A stretch of DNA of 64,000 bases, taken from assembly GCA_034111045.1 (NCBI GenBank), contig JAWUYA010000003.1, positions 1 to 64,000 of the forward strand, given 5' to 3'. Source of the DNA: JALJPB01 sp034111045 (GTDB lineage: Bacteria; Pseudomonadota; Gammaproteobacteria; Enterobacterales; Alteromonadaceae). Position 1 is the stretch's first letter, and every line of letters begins with the position of its first letter. The position numbers and the translations under genes were made by a program. The notes below the pieces were generated by a model. That model was not told the DNA's origin. It worked only from the letters and a program-made list of their open reading frames with translations, and did no database searches. This document shows positions 44,380 to 53,779 of the stretch, one piece after another.

Positions 44380-46353
44380 ATGAGCTATCAAGTTTTAGCA
44401 AGAAAGTGGCGCCCAAAAAACTTTGAGCAACTGATGGGACAAGAGCATGTAGTCACCGTATTGGTTAATGCGTTGGCGCAAAAAAGATTGCATCATGCCT
44501 ATTTGTTTACAGGCACCAGAGGGGTGGGTAAAACGACCATAGCCCGTGTTTTTGCTAAAAGTCTTAATTGTGAAACTGGTATCACATCAACACCTTGTGG
44601 TGTTTGTGATATTTGTATGGATATTGATCAAGGTCGATTTGTTGATTTGTTAGAAATTGATGCGGCTTCACGAACAAAAGTAGATGATACTCGTGAAATT
44701 TTAGATAATGTGCAATATGCGCCAACTCGTGGTCGATATAAAGTCTACCTTATTGATGAAGTACATATGTTATCTCGTAGTAGTTTTAATGCGTTATTAA
44801 AAACACTAGAAGAGCCACCTCAACATGTGAAATTTATTTTAGCCACTACTGATCCGCAAAAACTACCGATAACGGTGTTATCCCGTTGTTTACAGTTCCA
44901 TCTCAAAGCCTTAACTGTTAATCAAATTGAACGTAAATTAAATGAAATATTAGCTGCTGAGAATGTCAGTCACGACAGTGGTGCACTCACACTTCTAGCG
45001 AAAGCGGCTAGAGGGAGTATGAGAGACTCATTGAGTTTAACCGATCAAGCGATTGCACAAGGACAAGGACATATTTTATTTGCTAACCTACAGCAAATGT
45101 TAGGTGGGATAGATCAACACTGGATTTATAAAATATTAATAGCCTTAATCAAGCAAGACAGTAAAGGTTTAATGTTACTCTCATTAGATATTGCTTCTTA
45201 TGCACCTAATTATAATCGACTATTTGCTGAGCTTATCCAACTACTTCATCAAATTGCTATGTATCAAGTGGTTAATAAACATCTTGATCTGTCTGTAGAA
45301 CATGCCAGTTTATTAAAAAAATTCAGCCAAGCGATGTCAGCCGAAGATATTCAACTTTATTATCAAATTTGTCTGAACGGCAGAAAAGATTTGCCTTACG
45401 CTACAGATGAGCAAGCTGCATTTGATATGACCTTGTTGAGATTGTTAGCTTTTAAACCTATGCAGGCCGGTGATACCTTGGTGGTTAATGATAATACTAG
45501 CGAAAGGTTGTCAGTAGATTTTTCTTCTGATGAAAATAATCTTGCTGTTAGTGAGGTTGCCTCTGCTGAGTCTGACGTTTCCCATACCGTTAATAGTGAT
45601 GAAAAAATTGATGATAATATTACCGTTGAAAGGCTGCCAGCACCAGCTCAAGAGCTATCGATAACACCAAGTATGCTGGATAATGAACCAGAAAGCTCAT
45701 TATCTAGCCATTATACTCAAGAAGAAAGTGGTGAACTCAATCCCGTTGACTCTATTTTAGCTACTAGGAATATGCTCAGGAGCCGCAAGAAACAGCTGGA
45801 ACAATCATCAAAAAAGTCTGATGGCGCTGCTAAGCGCCAAACCACAGAAAATAAACAAGCACTTTTAGATGAGCAGACGTTAAAAAAAGCTAAGGTACCG
45901 GCGATAGAAACCTTACCTGAAAAACCTTTTACCCTTGAGGTTATCGACCCATCAAAGGTGAAGTTAGCTAATCAGGTCGATAAATGGGCGAACATGATCG
46001 ATGCTATGGCATTAAGTGGTCGGTTAAGACAATTGGCTATTCATGCAACGATAGATGAAAATTCTTCTGATAATCATTTGGTGTTGAAACTGGACCAAGC
46101 TACTAAACATTTAAAAACAGATAATGCTCAGCAACAGCTAGCAAGCTTTATTTCAGATTTCTTGAAAAAAAATGTAACTGTTGAGATTATTAATGTTGAA
46201 AAAACAGTGGCGGACCCTTTTCAAATTCAATCTCACATTAATGATAAACGATATGATTATGCTAAAGCGTTATTGTTAGAAGATGAAATAGTCGTTAAGT
46301 TTCAAAAAGACTTTCAAGCCACCGTTGATAGCAGTACTATTGTTGCTAGATAG
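44380..46353 (+). CDS. dnaX: DNA polymerase III tau (and gamma) subunit
   Basis: Clamp-loader ATPase and replisome organiser. The 657-aa tau form has Walker A GTRGVGKTT, a zinc knuckle (CETGITSTPCGVCDIC), Walker B LIDEVHM and the sensor SRC motif within domains I-III (to about 365). A long polar linker runs to about residue 515, then the C-terminal domain that contacts the polymerase. A programmed frameshift cassette in the linker (45810-45839) should also produce a shorter gamma form of 480 aa. Confidence 0.97.
   Translation: MSYQVLARKWRPKNFEQLMGQEHVVTVLVNALAQKRLHHAYLFTGTRGVGKTTIARVFAKSLNCETGITSTPCGVCDICMDIDQGRFVDLLEIDAASRTKVDDTREILDNVQYAPTRGRYKVYLIDEVHMLSRSSFNALLKTLEEPPQHVKFILATTDPQKLPITVLSRCLQFHLKALTVNQIERKLNEILAAENVSHDSGALTLLAKAARGSMRDSLSLTDQAIAQGQGHILFANLQQMLGGIDQHWIYKILIALIKQDSKGLMLLSLDIASYAPNYNRLFAELIQLLHQIAMYQVVNKHLDLSVEHASLLKKFSQAMSAEDIQLYYQICLNGRKDLPYATDEQAAFDMTLLRLLAFKPMQAGDTLVVNDNTSERLSVDFSSDENNLAVSEVASAESDVSHTVNSDEKIDDNITVERLPAPAQELSITPSMLDNEPESSLSSHYTQEESGELNPVDSILATRNMLRSRKKQLEQSSKKSDGAAKRQTTENKQALLDEQTLKKAKVPAIETLPEKPFTLEVIDPSKVKLANQVDKWANMIDAMALSGRLRQLAIHATIDENSSDNHLVLKLDQATKHLKTDNAQQQLASFISDFLKKNVTVEIINVEKTVADPFQIQSHINDKRYDYAKALLLEDEIVVKFQKDFQATVDSSTIVAR
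45810..45839 (+). promoter_or_regulatory. dnaX programmed -1 frameshift signal
   Basis: In-frame slippery heptamer A AAA AAG (45810-45816, codons 477-479), 5-nt spacer, then a perfect 7-bp stem TGGCGCT / AGCGCCA (45822-45828 and 45833-45839) with loop GCTA. After a -1 slip the next codons are GTC and TGA, giving a 480-aa gamma protein ending in Val. E. coli dnaX uses the same heptamer and a similar spacer and stem. A weak Shine-Dalgarno-like TGGA lies 9 nt upstream. A second slippery run, A AAA AAA at 45882-45888, also leads to a quick stop but lacks a tight stem. Confidence 0.88.
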
Positions 46354-46489
46354 AATAAAATCTTAGTTATTTATCGGTAGGCAGTCCTACTTGAATTTAT
46401 CTTAAATTACTTCTATGGTGGCGGCAATTATAGTAAATGTATTTATTAAATTATTTTGATAACTGTAAAGTTAAATCTTGGAGAGTATT

Positions 46490-46816
46490 ATGATGAAAGG
46501 TGGCATGGGTAATTTAATGAAACAAGCCCAACAAATGCAAGAAAAAATGGCTAAAGCGCAAGAAGAGTTAGCTAAAATGGAAGTTACAGGTGAGTCTGGT
46601 GCGGGCTTAGTAAAAGTAACGATGACAGGCAGCCATAGTGTTAGACGTGTTGATATAGATCAAAGTTTATATGAAGATGATAAAGACATGATAGAAGACT
46701 TGGTGGCAGCGGCCTTTAATGATGCAGTAAGACGTATTGAAGAGCAAAATAAAGAAAAAATGGGCGCATTAACTGGTGGTATGCAATTACCACCTGGGAT
46801 GAAGATGCCTTTCTAG
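46490..46816 (+). CDS. ybaB: YbaB/EbfC nucleoid-associated protein
   Basis: Small DNA-binding protein, dimeric. Start at ATG 46490 (108 aa), with GGAG 6 nt upstream. The GNLMKQAQQMQEKMAKAQEEL N-terminal helix and the central VKVTMTGSHSVRRVDID strand are the family hallmarks. It lies between dnaX and recR as in E. coli. Confidence 0.95.
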   Translation: MMKGGMGNLMKQAQQMQEKMAKAQEELAKMEVTGESGAGLVKVTMTGSHSVRRVDIDQSLYEDDKDMIEDLVAAAFNDAVRRIEEQNKEKMGALTGGMQLPPGMKMPF

Positions 46817-46910
46817 CTGTTATTATTTATCACCTCTAACCGAGGTGATAGACTTCTAATAGCGTATTTAGTTTATAAAAGAATATTGATCATTGACTTA
46901 AAAAGTAGCC

Positions 46911-47516
46911 ATGAAATTTAGCCCGTTAGTACAAGATTTAATAGACGATTTGCGTTGCTTACCTGGTGTTGGTGCAAAAACAGCTCAGCGTATGGCTTTT
47001 CATATCCTTGAGCGTAACCGCCATGGCGGTCAAAAATTGGCAAGTACATTGGCATTAGCTACCGAGAAAGTAGGGCATTGTCAGCAGTGTCGTAATTTTA
47101 CTGAAGAAAACTTGTGTAACATTTGTCAAAGTCCTAAACGTTATTTTGCTCAAACTTTATGTATCGTTGAAGGCCCCGCCGATGTTATCGCTATTGAGCA
47201 AACAGCTGAATTTAAAGGTTTGTATTTTGTTTTAATGGGACATCTTTCACCTATCGATGGTATTGGGCCTGATGATTTAGGTTTTGATGTGTTAGCAAAG
47301 CAGTTAGCCAAAGGGGAATTTAAAGAAATTATTTTAGCGACTAATCCCACTGTTGAGGGTGAGGCAACAGCTCATTATATTGCCGAACTTGCGCAGCAGT
47401 ACAATGTTAACATTTCTCGTATCGCTCATGGCGTTCCTATGGGCGGAGAATTAGAGTATGTTGATGGGAATACCTTGTCTCATGCGCTTATTGGCCGTAA
47501 AAGTTATCAACCATAA
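46911..47516 (+). CDS. recR: Recombination protein RecR
   Basis: RecFOR-pathway protein that helps load RecA. 201 aa. A helix-hairpin-helix (LPGVGAKTAQRMAFHILER), the zinc finger CQQCRNFTEENLCNIC and the Toprim domain (LCIVEGPADVIAIE, ATNPTVEGEATAHYIA) are all intact. The downstream neighbour is a chemoreceptor on the opposite strand instead of htpG. Confidence 0.96.
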   Translation: MKFSPLVQDLIDDLRCLPGVGAKTAQRMAFHILERNRHGGQKLASTLALATEKVGHCQQCRNFTEENLCNICQSPKRYFAQTLCIVEGPADVIAIEQTAEFKGLYFVLMGHLSPIDGIGPDDLGFDVLAKQLAKGEFKEIILATNPTVEGEATAHYIAELAQQYNVNISRIAHGVPMGGELEYVDGNTLSHALIGRKSYQP

Positions 47517-47692
47517 ATTATTTCATCTAAAATTATTACTGCCGATAGCAAAGTAAAATGTGTATTGTTAACACCGTCAATTATCTAACCTGATATCTAC
47601 TTCACCTCAATTATTCCTCAGTAACCATATCAGACCTTGCTATACAACTTAAGGTTAGTGATTAGTGGTTAGCAACTTCATAAATAATATAA

Positions 47693-49606
47693 TTACAGCT
47701 TAAATCGTTCCACTATAGAAACCAGCTTACTGTTCACTTTGGTAATCTCTGCTGCATCGAGTAATACTTGCTGACCATTAGCGTCTAGTTCACCAACAAT
47801 ATCATTAATAGCTGTCATATTACGGTTAAGTTCCTGAGTTACGCTACTTTGCTCTTCAGCAGAAGCCGCAATTTGATTACTCAGGTCATTAATTTTATCA
47901 ATAAAGCTTGTCATTGTTTTCAAGCTAGTCGCCACTTCACCAGAGCCATCTGCGGTTTCATTACATTTTATTTTAGTATTATTCATCGCTTCTACCACCA
48001 CCTTAGTTCTGCTCAACAGGCTGCCTAGTGAGAATTCAACCTCCTCAGTACTTTTTTTGGTTCTGTTAGAAAGATTACGAACTTCATCAGCCACCACGGC
48101 AAAGCCCCTTCCTTGTTCGCCTGCGCGAGCTGCTTCAATAGCCGCATTGAGTGCTAGTAGGTTAGTTTGTTCTGAAATAGTATCGATGACTTGCAAAATA
48201 CTGTTGATATTTTTTGTTTCATCGCTCATCTGATTAACATCTGATGCAGCCTTTTCAACTTCGTCTGTCAATGCTGATACTGTCTGTTGAGATTTTTCAA
48301 CGATACGACGAGAGTCAATGCTAGTGGTATTTGCTTGTTCGGTAAGGCTGGCGGTATGAGCAGCGTCTGATGCCATTGCATCGGCAGAGGCATTCATCTC
48401 TGCAATAGCAGAAACCACTTGCTCGGTTTCAGTTACATGATTATGTAAAATTGTACTATTTCGATCAGATTGCTCTTGCATCCGCACCACATTAGATTGC
48501 AAGGAAGTGGTCGCCGATTTTATCTCAATCATCATCGTCTGTAAGCTTTCGATAAATCGATTAACGCCCTGAGCTATCTGCCCCAGATCATCGTTACTGT
48601 CAACCTTTAGCCTTTGCGTCAAATCGCCATCACCATTGGAAAGGCCAATAATAGTGTCCTTTAGTGCTAATACCGGACGATATAACACCTGAATGAAAAT
48701 AAATGCAATGGCTACACTGATCAATGTAGCCAGAACCGTTACTAAAATAGCACTGTTTCTAGAGGCTGCTAATTTAGCAAACGCGACTGATTTATCTCGA
48801 CTAATAGCAAAATACCAATTTTTGTCTCCGGCTTTAATTTGATGACTAAATAAGATTTTATCTTGCTCATTGAAGACATAATTATTAAAAGTGGTTTGCG
48901 AACTAACGGCTTTAAGGGCAACTTCTTTAAACCAAGCAAGGTCGGTACCTTTTTCACCGGCTTTAATGGCAGGCGAAGATGATGCTAAAAAGGTAGTATC
49001 TTGATTTAAAATAACAGCAACAGAGCCAGGGATCGCATTCGATTGTTTAACAATATCATTGAGAAACTCCAGCGAAATGTCAGTCATGATTGCTCCATCT
49101 TTGATCTTCTCGGCAATTGTCACCCAATACTTTTGTCCTGCGCCTACATAAGGTTCGGTTACTGTCGTGTCAGGAGCTTGACGACCGGCTTGATACCAAG
49201 ATTTTTCGCGGACATCTGATTTAAGCTTATGGTTTAACCAAGTACCCCCAGTTTGATTCCAATAGGCATCGCCATTTTCAAACGCCAATACTGCACTATT
49301 TAAATTCATCGCACTTGCCAGAAAATGCGTTATTTCAATCAATTCTTCTTCTGTACCCTCGATAGGTTTATCTCGATACAGATCCGCAAGCTTATTAATA
49401 CCACCCACTTTTTCGTTAATCAAGGTTTCGATAACGGCGGCTTTTGCAGCAACATATTTTTGATTATCGCTAATAAGATTTTTTGTTAAATTGTCTTTGC
49501 CCTGCAGATAAAAGACAAAACTAGAGATTGAAACCGAGACGCCAACCAACAATGTTACCGACAAGATTAATAGCTTTTTCAGTCCAAATTGTTTCATAGT
49601 AACCAA
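47693..49606 (-). CDS. Methyl-accepting chemotaxis protein with Cache domain
   Basis: A 637-aa membrane chemoreceptor. TM1 at about residues 13-33, an extracellular Cache-type sensor domain (about 40-275, with WYQAGRQAPDTTVTEPYVGAG), TM2 at about 285-310, a HAMP domain (about 310-360) and the cytoplasmic signalling coiled coil with the hairpin tip NAAIEAARAGEQGRGFAVVA. Cache domains of this kind usually sense small carboxylates or amino acids. It is inserted between recR and htpG on the opposite strand. Confidence 0.93.
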   Translation of the reverse strand: MVTMKQFGLKKLLILSVTLLVGVSVSISSFVFYLQGKDNLTKNLISDNQKYVAAKAAVIETLINEKVGGINKLADLYRDKPIEGTEEELIEITHFLASAMNLNSAVLAFENGDAYWNQTGGTWLNHKLKSDVREKSWYQAGRQAPDTTVTEPYVGAGQKYWVTIAEKIKDGAIMTDISLEFLNDIVKQSNAIPGSVAVILNQDTTFLASSSPAIKAGEKGTDLAWFKEVALKAVSSQTTFNNYVFNEQDKILFSHQIKAGDKNWYFAISRDKSVAFAKLAASRNSAILVTVLATLISVAIAFIFIQVLYRPVLALKDTIIGLSNGDGDLTQRLKVDSNDDLGQIAQGVNRFIESLQTMMIEIKSATTSLQSNVVRMQEQSDRNSTILHNHVTETEQVVSAIAEMNASADAMASDAAHTASLTEQANTTSIDSRRIVEKSQQTVSALTDEVEKAASDVNQMSDETKNINSILQVIDTISEQTNLLALNAAIEAARAGEQGRGFAVVADEVRNLSNRTKKSTEEVEFSLGSLLSRTKVVVEAMNNTKIKCNETADGSGEVATSLKTMTSFIDKINDLSNQIAASAEEQSSVTQELNRNMTAINDIVGELDANGQQVLLDAAEITKVNSKLVSIVERFKL

Positions 49607-49974
49607 ATTTATAATTATATTTATATAAGTATGTTCACACTTACTCAGAGTAACAATGCCTTACTTACAAATACCAATGGCCTAATTTTCATAGTATATG
49701 TAAACGTCGTTAAGTACTGATGCCATCGATAATGTGTCACGAAATAAAGCCAACTTCAAGCTGGATAAGATATAAAGTATACTTTATATGCACGGTCAGT
49801 TAATGACCAAGGACATTTATAGATAATGAATCAGGAAAAAGATCAGTAAGAAAATAAAACAGTAGCCAAAATATAATGTTCAGCGATTATTCTAGCCAGT
49901 AACCCTACTGTTGAAGCTACAAGGTATTATATGGCTGATAACAACATAAAGTTAACATTGAATTTTACTTTCCC
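49607..49974. other. Divergent spacer, chemoreceptor and htpG
   Basis: AT-rich spacer. Apart from the htpG heat-shock promoter at its right end I recognise no gene or repeat, and cannot place the chemoreceptor promoter. Confidence 0.35.
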
Positions 49975-50003
49975 CTTGAAAAAAAAATCTTGACCCCCAC
50001 AAT
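49975..50003 (+). promoter_or_regulatory. Sigma-32 heat-shock promoter of htpG
   Basis: CTTGAAA (49975-49981), a 13-nt spacer and CCCCACAAT (49995-50003) match the consensus closely. The -10 is identical to that of grpE. It lies 43 bp before the htpG start. Confidence 0.9.
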
Positions 50004-50046
50004 TTAACTATCGAAACAATCACCCTTTTAAATAGGAAGTATTCAG

Positions 50047-51987
50047 ATGTCTGAAACTGACCAACCAGAAGTTCACGGTTTTCAAACCGAAGTAAAACAA
50101 CTACTTAAATTAATGATCAATTCACTTTATTCCAATAAAGAGATTTTCCTTCGTGAATTGGTTTCTAATGCCGCTGATGCAGCTGATAAATTACGTTTCA
50201 AAGCATTATCAAATGCCGACCTTTATGAAAATGACGGTGAGTTACGCGTACGGGTAAGTGCGGATAAAGAAACTAATACCGTTACTATTTCTGATAATGG
50301 TATTGGTATGAATCATGATGATGTGGTTTCTCATTTAGGTACTATTGCTAAATCAGGCACGGCTGAATTTTTTAGTAATTTATCAGGTGATCAAGCGACA
50401 GACTCACAATTAATTGGTCAATTTGGTGTGGGCTTTTATTCTGCATTTATTGTTGCTGATAAAGTTACTGTGCGTTCACGTGCAGCAGGAGCTAAAGCAA
50501 GCGAAGGTGTTGAGTGGATTTCAGAAGGCGAAGGCGAATTTACTACGGCAGCTATTGAAAAATCAAGCCGCGGTACTGACATTATCCTTCACTTAAAAGA
50601 AGAAGAGTCAGAATTTGCAGATGAATGGCGTTTAAAATCTATTGTCACAAAATACTCTGATCATATTTCAGTGTCAGTTGAAATGCTCACACCAGAAGTG
50701 GCTGAAGTTCCTGAAAGTGAAGGGGCTGACGAAAAGAAAATTCCAGCGCAACCAGCTATTCCTGCACAATGGAATGCGGTAAATAAAGCAACCGCTCTTT
50801 GGACACGTGAAAAAGCAGATATTTCAGATGATGAATACAATGAGTTTTATAAACATGTATCACATGAGTTTACTGATCCACTTTTATGGGCACATAACCG
50901 AGTAGAAGGTAAAACTGAATATACCAGCTTGCTTTATATCCCTTCTAAAGCGCCGTTTGATATGTATAATCGTGAGAAACAGCATGGTTTAAAACTTTAC
51001 ATACAACGGGTGTTTGTTATGGATGATGCTGAACAATTCATGCCAACTTACCTGCGCTTTGTTAAAGGTTTACTCGACTCAAATGATTTACCATTGAATG
51101 TTTCTCGTGAAATTTTACAAGACAACAAGGTCACTCAAGCTATTCGTAAGGGTTGTACTAAACGTGTATTAGGCATGTTAGAAAAACTAGGGGGAAATGA
51201 TCAAGAAAAATACCAGTCTTTCTGGGATGAATTTGGCCAAGTATTAAAAGAAGGCCCTGCCGAAGATATGGGCAATAAAGAACAAATTGCTAAATTATTA
51301 CGATTTGCTTCTACAAACAATGACACGAAAGTGCAAAATGTATCTTTAACTCAATACATTGAACGCATGAAAGAAGGCCAAGATAAAATTTATTATGTGG
51401 TTGCTGATAGCTTTGAAGCAGCTAAAAACAGTCCTCATTTAGAAGTGTTCCGTAAGAAAGGTATCGAAGTTTTATTGATGTCTGATCGCATTGATGAATG
51501 GTTAGTCAGTCACTTAACAGAGCTTGACGGTAAACAATTACAGTCAGTGACTCGCGGCGGTCTTGATCTGGGTGATATGGATGATGAAGAAACTAAGCAA
51601 GCTCAAGAAAAGCTTGAAGAAGAATTCGATTCTGTTATTACTCGCATTAAATCAGTACTTGAAGGCAAAGTTAAGGATGTTAAGTTATCGCAACGTTTAA
51701 CAGACTCACCTGCTTGTATTGTTACTGATGAGCAAGATATGAGCAGTCAAATGATGAAACTTATGCAGTCTGTTGGTCAAGAAGTTCCTGACACTTTACC
51801 TATTTTTGAAATCAATGGAGAGCATCAATTAATAACACATATCGCCAATGAACAAGACGATGAAAAGTTTAAACAATGGAGTGATATTTTATTTGAACAG
51901 GCAATGTTAGCTGAACGCGGTAGCTTGAAAGATGCCTCAGGTTTTGTGGCTCGTCTTAATTCACTTATGCTCAGCTTAACCAAATAA
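50047..51987 (+). CDS. htpG: Chaperone HtpG (Hsp90)
   Basis: Bacterial Hsp90. 646 aa. The N-terminal GHKL ATPase has LRELVSNAADAADKLR, ISDNGIGM and GQFGVGFYSAFIVADKV; the middle domain has LPLNVSREILQDNKV; the C-terminal dimerisation domain ends in RLNSLMLSL. It includes an acidic insert near residues 220-235 (EVAEVPESEGADEKK). Heat-shock promoter upstream and terminator downstream. Confidence 0.97.
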   Translation: MSETDQPEVHGFQTEVKQLLKLMINSLYSNKEIFLRELVSNAADAADKLRFKALSNADLYENDGELRVRVSADKETNTVTISDNGIGMNHDDVVSHLGTIAKSGTAEFFSNLSGDQATDSQLIGQFGVGFYSAFIVADKVTVRSRAAGAKASEGVEWISEGEGEFTTAAIEKSSRGTDIILHLKEEESEFADEWRLKSIVTKYSDHISVSVEMLTPEVAEVPESEGADEKKIPAQPAIPAQWNAVNKATALWTREKADISDDEYNEFYKHVSHEFTDPLLWAHNRVEGKTEYTSLLYIPSKAPFDMYNREKQHGLKLYIQRVFVMDDAEQFMPTYLRFVKGLLDSNDLPLNVSREILQDNKVTQAIRKGCTKRVLGMLEKLGGNDQEKYQSFWDEFGQVLKEGPAEDMGNKEQIAKLLRFASTNNDTKVQNVSLTQYIERMKEGQDKIYYVVADSFEAAKNSPHLEVFRKKGIEVLLMSDRIDEWLVSHLTELDGKQLQSVTRGGLDLGDMDDEETKQAQEKLEEEFDSVITRIKSVLEGKVKDVKLSQRLTDSPACIVTDEQDMSSQMMKLMQSVGQEVPDTLPIFEINGEHQLITHIANEQDDEKFKQWSDILFEQAMLAERGSLKDASGFVARLNSLMLSLTK

Positions 51988-52035
51988 TATCGATTGTTTA
52001 AAGACAGCAGTAAGATGCTATCGACTTAGTATAAC

Positions 52036-52071
52036 AAAGGCCTATTCTCTTCCAAAGGACAGGCCTTTTTT
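52036..52071 (+). terminator. htpG terminator
   Basis: AAAGGCCT (52036-52043) pairs with AGGCCTTT (52061-52068), with an inner TCC/GGA pairing in the loop, ending in T6. Confidence 0.8.
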
Positions 52072-52152
52072 GTAAGCTATCTAGTATTGATACTTGTTTG
52101 CATACAACTGAGCTTGTATAGTGGCTGGCGAAAGAGCAAACTTTGATTACAG

Positions 52153-52212
52153 CATTATTACATTAAGAAAATAAGTAGATAGTTAACGATATATATTCTT
52201 AATGTAATAATG
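52153..52212. repeat. 17-bp perfect inverted repeat before adk
   Basis: CATTATTACATTAAGAA (52153-52169) and its exact complement TTCTTAATGTAATAATG (52196-52212) are separated by 26 nt. It ends 30 bp before the adk start and has no T run, so it is not a terminator. It is either a regulator operator with widely spaced halves or a 5'-UTR hairpin. Confidence 0.75.
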
Positions 52213-52242
52213 TTTTTACACACTTTTTAGGGTTATATTTAT

Positions 52243-52887
52243 ATGCGCATTATTTTATTAGGTGCTCCTGGTGCAGGCAAGGGTACTCAAGCACAGTTTT
52301 TAATGGCTAAATTTAAAATTCCACAAATATCTACCGGCGACATGCTTCGTGCTGCAATCAAAGCGGGTACTGAATTAGGTAAGCAAGCAAAAGCTGTTAT
52401 GGATGCTGGTCAACTCGTTTCTGATGACCTAATCATCGGCCTAGTTAAAGAGCGTATTGTCCAAGACGACTGCAGAGATGGCTTTTTATTAGATGGTTTT
52501 CCTCGTACTATCCCTCAAGCTGATGCCATGAAAGAAAATAGAGTTGATGTTGATAGTGTTATTGAATTTGATGTTTCTGACGAAGTGATTGTTGAACGTA
52601 TGGCGGGTCGTCGCGTACATTCAGGCTCAGGTCGTGTTTACCACCTTGTTTATAACCCACCCACAGTTGAAGGCAAGGATGATGACACGGGTGACGATTT
52701 ATCGATTCGCCCTGACGATGAGGAAGCAACAGTTCGTAAACGTTTAGCTATTTATCATCAACAAACAAAACCTTTAGTTGATTATTATCAAGTTGAAGCT
52801 CAGCTTGGTAATTGTAAATATTTAACGATTGACGGTACGCAACCTGTTGAACAAGTAAGCCGTTTATTGCTCGAAGAGTTGACCTGA
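52243..52887 (+). CDS. adk: Adenylate kinase
   Basis: Interconverts ATP + AMP and 2 ADP. 214 aa, the E. coli length. P-loop GAPGAGKGTQ at residues 7-16, AMP-binding STGDMLR and LLDGFPRTIPQ, and the LID beginning RRVHSGSGRVYHLVYNPP without the zinc-binding cysteines found in Gram-positive enzymes. A terminator follows. Confidence 0.98.
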   Translation: MRIILLGAPGAGKGTQAQFLMAKFKIPQISTGDMLRAAIKAGTELGKQAKAVMDAGQLVSDDLIIGLVKERIVQDDCRDGFLLDGFPRTIPQADAMKENRVDVDSVIEFDVSDEVIVERMAGRRVHSGSGRVYHLVYNPPTVEGKDDDTGDDLSIRPDDEEATVRKRLAIYHQQTKPLVDYYQVEAQLGNCKYLTIDGTQPVEQVSRLLLEELT

Positions 52888-52901
52888 ATTATCTATTGAT
52901 T

Positions 52902-52929
52902 AAAAGCTCGTTTTGCGAGCTTTTTTTTT
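52902..52929 (+). terminator. adk intrinsic terminator
   Basis: AAAAGCTCG / CGAGCTTTT around TTTTG, followed by nine T. Confidence 0.93.
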
Positions 52930-53258
52930 GCCTTAAATAGTAACGTCAAGAATGACATCAGCAATTTTACAAAATTGACAAGGTATAAATATCAATGCCT
53001 ATGAGTAACAACGAGTATGGGTTAGTTTATTAGCCAGATTATTATTGTTCCTATCTATTAATTTTATACTATTGGCGTTAATTAAAAAACTAGTAGGGCG
53101 GGGGTGTCAGTAGATATGACATGCTGCTGGTTTTAGTCAATATATTGGTATATTGATACAGCGTCAAATAGAGCGCTATCAACCTTGGTCGTCATACTCA
53201 TACTCATACTCTCAATTAAGAAGATGAGATTTTTTAAGTTAGCTTTAGCTGTGAACGT
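52930..53258. other. Intergenic region with short tandem repeat
   Basis: No gene. CATACT is repeated three times at about 53193-53210. A GGGCGGGGGT stretch (about 53096-53105) is unusually G-rich for the window. No function is apparent. Confidence 0.3.
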
Positions 53259-53726
53259 TTAAATAGAGTGATTAATTTGTTTATGTATCATGGCAATATG
53301 TGGAATATCATCCTCTAAATACATATCAGAGACTCTAATAAAACCGTGTTTATTATAATATTGCTCTAAATGCTCTTGCGCTGAAATTTTAATCGCTTGC
53401 AAAGGAAAGTATTGAGAGCAGGCTGAAATAGCCTCTTTCATTAACTCATGACCTAAACCGCAGCCTCTCGCATGAGGAGCGATAATCACTCTGCCGATGC
53501 TCGGAAAGTCATCATAACTTTGACCCTTAGCTAAAATTCTTAAATAAGCTGTCATCTTATCTCCTTGATAACAATACAAATGTAGCGTTTGATGGTGTCG
53601 GTCTAAACCATCTAAGTCAGGGTAAAAACAAGTTTGCTCAACAACGAAAACATCAATACGCAGTTTTAATGCATCGTAAAGTTCGTCAGTGGTTAATTCA
53701 TTAAATTTTTTTATTTGCCAGTTCAT
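53259..53726 (-). CDS. elaA: ElaA-type GNAT acetyltransferase
   Basis: A 155-aa GNAT-family protein. It opens NWQIKKFNELTTDELYDALKLR, the ElaA signature, followed by VFVVEQTCFYPDLDG. The acetyl-CoA pyrophosphate loop is RVIIAPHARGCGLGHELM. C-terminal HLEQYYNKHGF is typical of GNAT beta-strand 7. The physiological substrate of ElaA is unknown. Confidence 0.9.
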   Translation of the reverse strand: MNWQIKKFNELTTDELYDALKLRIDVFVVEQTCFYPDLDGLDRHHQTLHLYCYQGDKMTAYLRILAKGQSYDDFPSIGRVIIAPHARGCGLGHELMKEAISACSQYFPLQAIKISAQEHLEQYYNKHGFIRVSDMYLEDDIPHIAMIHKQINHSI

Positions 53727-53779
53727 GAAGTTCCTAATATCTATTTAATCGAGGGCTTGGTATTTCATCAATAAAATAA

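Noticed and set aside
53193..53210. CATACT tandem repeat as a CRISPR or satellite
   Set aside because: Only three short copies, no spacers and no associated genes.
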